The position numbers and the translations under genes are program-made. Positions 61,579-64,000 of a stretch of DNA of 64,000 bases are shown here, piece by piece (the first letter of the stretch is position 1; every line of letters begins with the position of its first letter). The DNA is from Asterella californica (taxonomy: Eukaryota; Streptophyta; Marchantiopsida; Marchantiales; Aytoniaceae), in NCBI GenBank assembly GCA_036924285.1, contig JAYKYS010000001.1:5605501-5669500 (forward strand), written 5' to 3'. The notes beneath the pieces are model-generated. The model was not told the DNA's origin. It searched no databases and saw only the letters and a program-made list of their open reading frames with translations.

Positions 61579-62012
61579 AGAGTTTTGAACACACCATAAC
61601 GTTCTTCGTGAGAGATCTATAAATTCCACTATGATCCACTACAAATTTCTTCAACCGATCTGCTCATACTTATTTGAAATCGACATTACACCATTCAAAA
61701 AGGTACAGATTCGAGTAAGAGAATCACATCTTGCGTTAGTTCCGAAGAAGATGATAGACATGATATGGAACCATAGCCATACCCATGAGTAGTAGGAACA
61801 TCTGTCTGATCATGAGATCTCTTATCAGTCATTCTCATATTTCCAGACTGTAGTTTCTAGAAGGTAATACATCTGATCAAGAGCAAGATTGGATAACCCA
61901 CTGCTCATAACACACTACAAACTACAATACCTTAGTGATTCTTAAATTCGCGTTGAAGCACAAATTCGATGGTTTTGGACGAACCAAATCGGGGTGCGGA
62001 CGTCAAAGAGCC

Positions 62013-62107
62013 GAAGGTCTAGAAAGGTCTAGCGAGGTTTTTCCCCACTACACATAAAGGAAAGGTCTGGAAAGGATTGGAGTGGTTTTTCCCCACTGCG
62101 AATAAAG
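62013..62107. repeat. 47-bp tandem duplication
   Basis: Both copies contain 'gaaaggtct' and 'ggtttttccccact' and end in 'ataaag'. Confidence 0.8.
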
Positions 62108-62394
62108 GATTTTTGGATTTTTTCCGTAAGCACGAAATGTGAAAAGAGCTAAATAGTATGCGCTAACGTCTGATAGATAACGTGTTGAGCTAAACCTCGA
62201 AGTGGAATTTATGTAACTATGCGATTTTTCTAAATATACTGCGGTGAGCAAAAGCTTTAAATTATTCATGATATTGCACGAACGTTCCATGTATCACTGT
62301 GTGAGAGATTTGTTTGAATAAACGTATTCCCGCACGAATTCTTTTGCTGAGTGGACTTTTTTTGATTTTGTCCGAGAGTGGATTCACATGAATA

Positions 62395-62840
62395 TACAAG
62401 TATCTCCGCTTGCAATGGAATTATGGGGCTATGCGTTAGTGATTTTCTGTATCTATGATTTTTTTTCTCTTTTTCGGTTTTCACAATGATTTTATCTTTC
62501 TTCCATTCACGTTACTTTTTTTCTCTTTTGGGCTTTCATCACGACTCCATCGGCTCATTTCATATAAGACAAAAGAATTTCTACTTCCTTTTCGGTTTTT
62601 ACAATTGACATATAGCTATGCTACTGCATAACAAGGATCTTCGCTTGCAATAGAATTGCACAGTTATGCGTTAGCGATTTACTTTTTTTTGTTTTCTTTT
62701 CTGGTCTCCACAACGAATTCATCTGTCCGTTCCAGAATTGAAAGAGTTACTCTTGTAGTAGAATTGTGAGAGTATGTATTAATGATTTCTCTTTCCGGTT
62801 TTCACAATGACTCCCTCCGTTACCGCTACACCACAAAATT
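62395..62840. repeat. Degenerate repeat array with the GCTATGC motif
   Basis: Three diverged copies (from about 62395, 62632 and 62745) share the order: 'cgcttgcaat(g/a)gaatt', 'tatgcgttag(t/c)gattt', then a CT-rich run and 'ggttttcacaatgatt' or similar. The third copy is the most decayed. Confidence 0.65.
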
Positions 62841-63335
62841 TCCTCCTCTTTCCGGTTTCACCACGACGAAAGTTATACCTGCATGAAATGTGAGACTCCC
62901 TTCAGCCGTCTTTAGACTGTGCAACACTTTTTCGCTCCAGCAAAACTGAATATGCATAGAAGTTGCACTTCCGGCAAAAAGAGAGAAAACGACAAATATC
63001 TAAATAAAGTAAAATATTTTCACACTGGATTGGTTGGAAACTGATTATAATATATATTTAAAAAAATCATCAATAGTACCTGCACGTAAAGTATAGCAAA
63101 GAAAACATCGATCGTATTTCTGAGTTCGGAGAAAACACATGAAGAATCTGGAGAGAGTCAAAGCAGGTTAAATTTACTTGACTAAATTTAAACAATAAAA
63201 TTTAGATTTTACATGAAATGATAACAAGTGTCACTGTACTCTGAAAACCCATAAGTGAGACGCTGAGGCTGAACCTTTGTTCGATACTAAAGCAGAAGAA
63301 TACCCGACTACCTAGATATTCAGTTTTCCAGCTTT

Positions 63336-63383
63336 TAATTTATAGCCTAACCCTTCCAAGAGGAAGGGTTAAGAGATAAATTA
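63336..63383. repeat. 22-bp hairpin with AACCCTTCC core
   Basis: Arms 63336-63357 and 63362-63383 pair at about 19 of 22 positions around the loop 'aaga'. The core matches the inverted repeat at 23109-23161, and single arms appear near 15915 and 48258. Confidence 0.75.
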
Positions 63384-63589
63384 ACTGTCTTTGCATTATT
63401 CCCTGCTTCCGAACTTGGAAACAGGTGAATATGCAAGGAATATATATAACTGAATATATAACTGAAATCATCTTACAATCCACAACACAATATTCTAAAT
63501 TATAACAAAATGGAATTCCCTGCCATCCTTCTGACTGTCTCAACTGTCACTGATAGTCCGGGGCCTGTGAACGTAACTCTCAAATGACA

Positions 63590-63672
63590 GTCCTCCCCCT
63601 TTCCTTTCCTTCCCTTCCTTCTCCTCGTCTCCTCCTGTCAACCTTCTTGTCTTCCCCTCTCTTCTTCCTCCA
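63590..63672. repeat. Polypyrimidine tract
   Basis: About 80 bases almost purely C and T on the + strand. Confidence 0.85.
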
Positions 63673-64000
63673 AGATAGGAAAGGATAGCCTGATCTGAGA
63701 CGTACACTCCATTTTTACCAGGTGTTTACCATTTGAACCTGAAACATTCTTGGAAGTGTTGAATTTTTTTACTGGCACTATAGTGTTAATTTTCACATCA
63801 TGCCGGCATTGTGCTTGTCTAAGAAGATGGTTAAACCCCACGTGCCCTTAGAAATAGTATTGGTAACCAGCAGGGCTCCATTTTGCAGATTCACAATCTG
63901 CGAGTGAAGAATTTAACCGTTAAACCTAAAATGATTTTTTCGATATAGAATTATTGCAGGAATAAAATATGTCTGAGTAAGGATTTAAATGAAAGCTGTC

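Larger units (their letters stand above)
61579..64000. other. 3' flank of the pseudokinase and degenerate repeats
   Basis: No gene recognised. The region holds a 47-bp tandem duplication (62013-62107), a degenerate repeat array (about 62395-62840), a hairpin (63336-63383) and a polypyrimidine tract (about 63590-63672). Confidence 0.45.

Noticed and set aside
1..64000. CRISPR arrays, bacterial operons or prophage
   Set aside because: No regularly spaced repeats or prokaryotic gene organisation; genes are intron-bearing and plant-like.

Overview
The window looks like nuclear DNA from a land plant, most probably a non-flowering one such as a bryophyte. Five host loci are recognisable, all on the + strand: a plastid-type solanesyl diphosphate synthase, a NUDT14-like Nudix hydrolase, the V-ATPase B subunit, the ER membrane complex subunit EMC4, and a receptor-kinase-family pseudokinase. 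Three have many short introns with GT/AG borders and their exons read cleanly against the plant protein families. The Ty3/gypsy element resembles a lineage I associate with mosses, liverworts and lycophytes. That lineage call, and so the bryophyte call, is an inference from family knowledge.

Layout. 1-3858: AT-rich flank, then a GC-richer leader. 3859-7487: solanesyl diphosphate synthase. 9761-13347: Nudix hydrolase in 8 exons. 13348-24900: AT-rich repeat territory with a PIF/Harbinger-like MITE cluster (14646-15061), a palindrome-bearing repeat family (about 16080-17157), two copies of one tRNA-derived SINE in opposite orientation (about 23520-24050), and no recognised gene. 25746-30561: V-ATPase subunit B in 14 exons, a complete 487-residue model. 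30562-36595: AT-rich, with one GC-rich SINE-like insertion and a degenerate tandem array. 36596-45541: a full-length Ty3/gypsy retrotransposon with two 1318-bp LTRs, recently inserted but broken in its coding region. 45542-52660: relics, including a coiled-coil frame and a PIF1-type helicase. 53850-54395: single-exon EMC4. 55548-56270: a duplicated fragment of the V-ATPase B gene, introns included. 60481-61578: single-exon pseudokinase. 61579-64000: degenerate repeats.

The host genes are not an operon or a pathway. They are unrelated housekeeping or signalling genes in islands of higher GC separated by AT-rich repeats. The most striking pattern is that the premature stops in the three decayed mobile-element frames are almost all TGA (10 TGA to 1 TAA by my reading), which fits C-to-T decay of methylated CGA and TGG codons. 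Local tandem duplication is a second theme: two introns of the solanesyl diphosphate synthase gene and the V-ATPase pseudogene each carry one.
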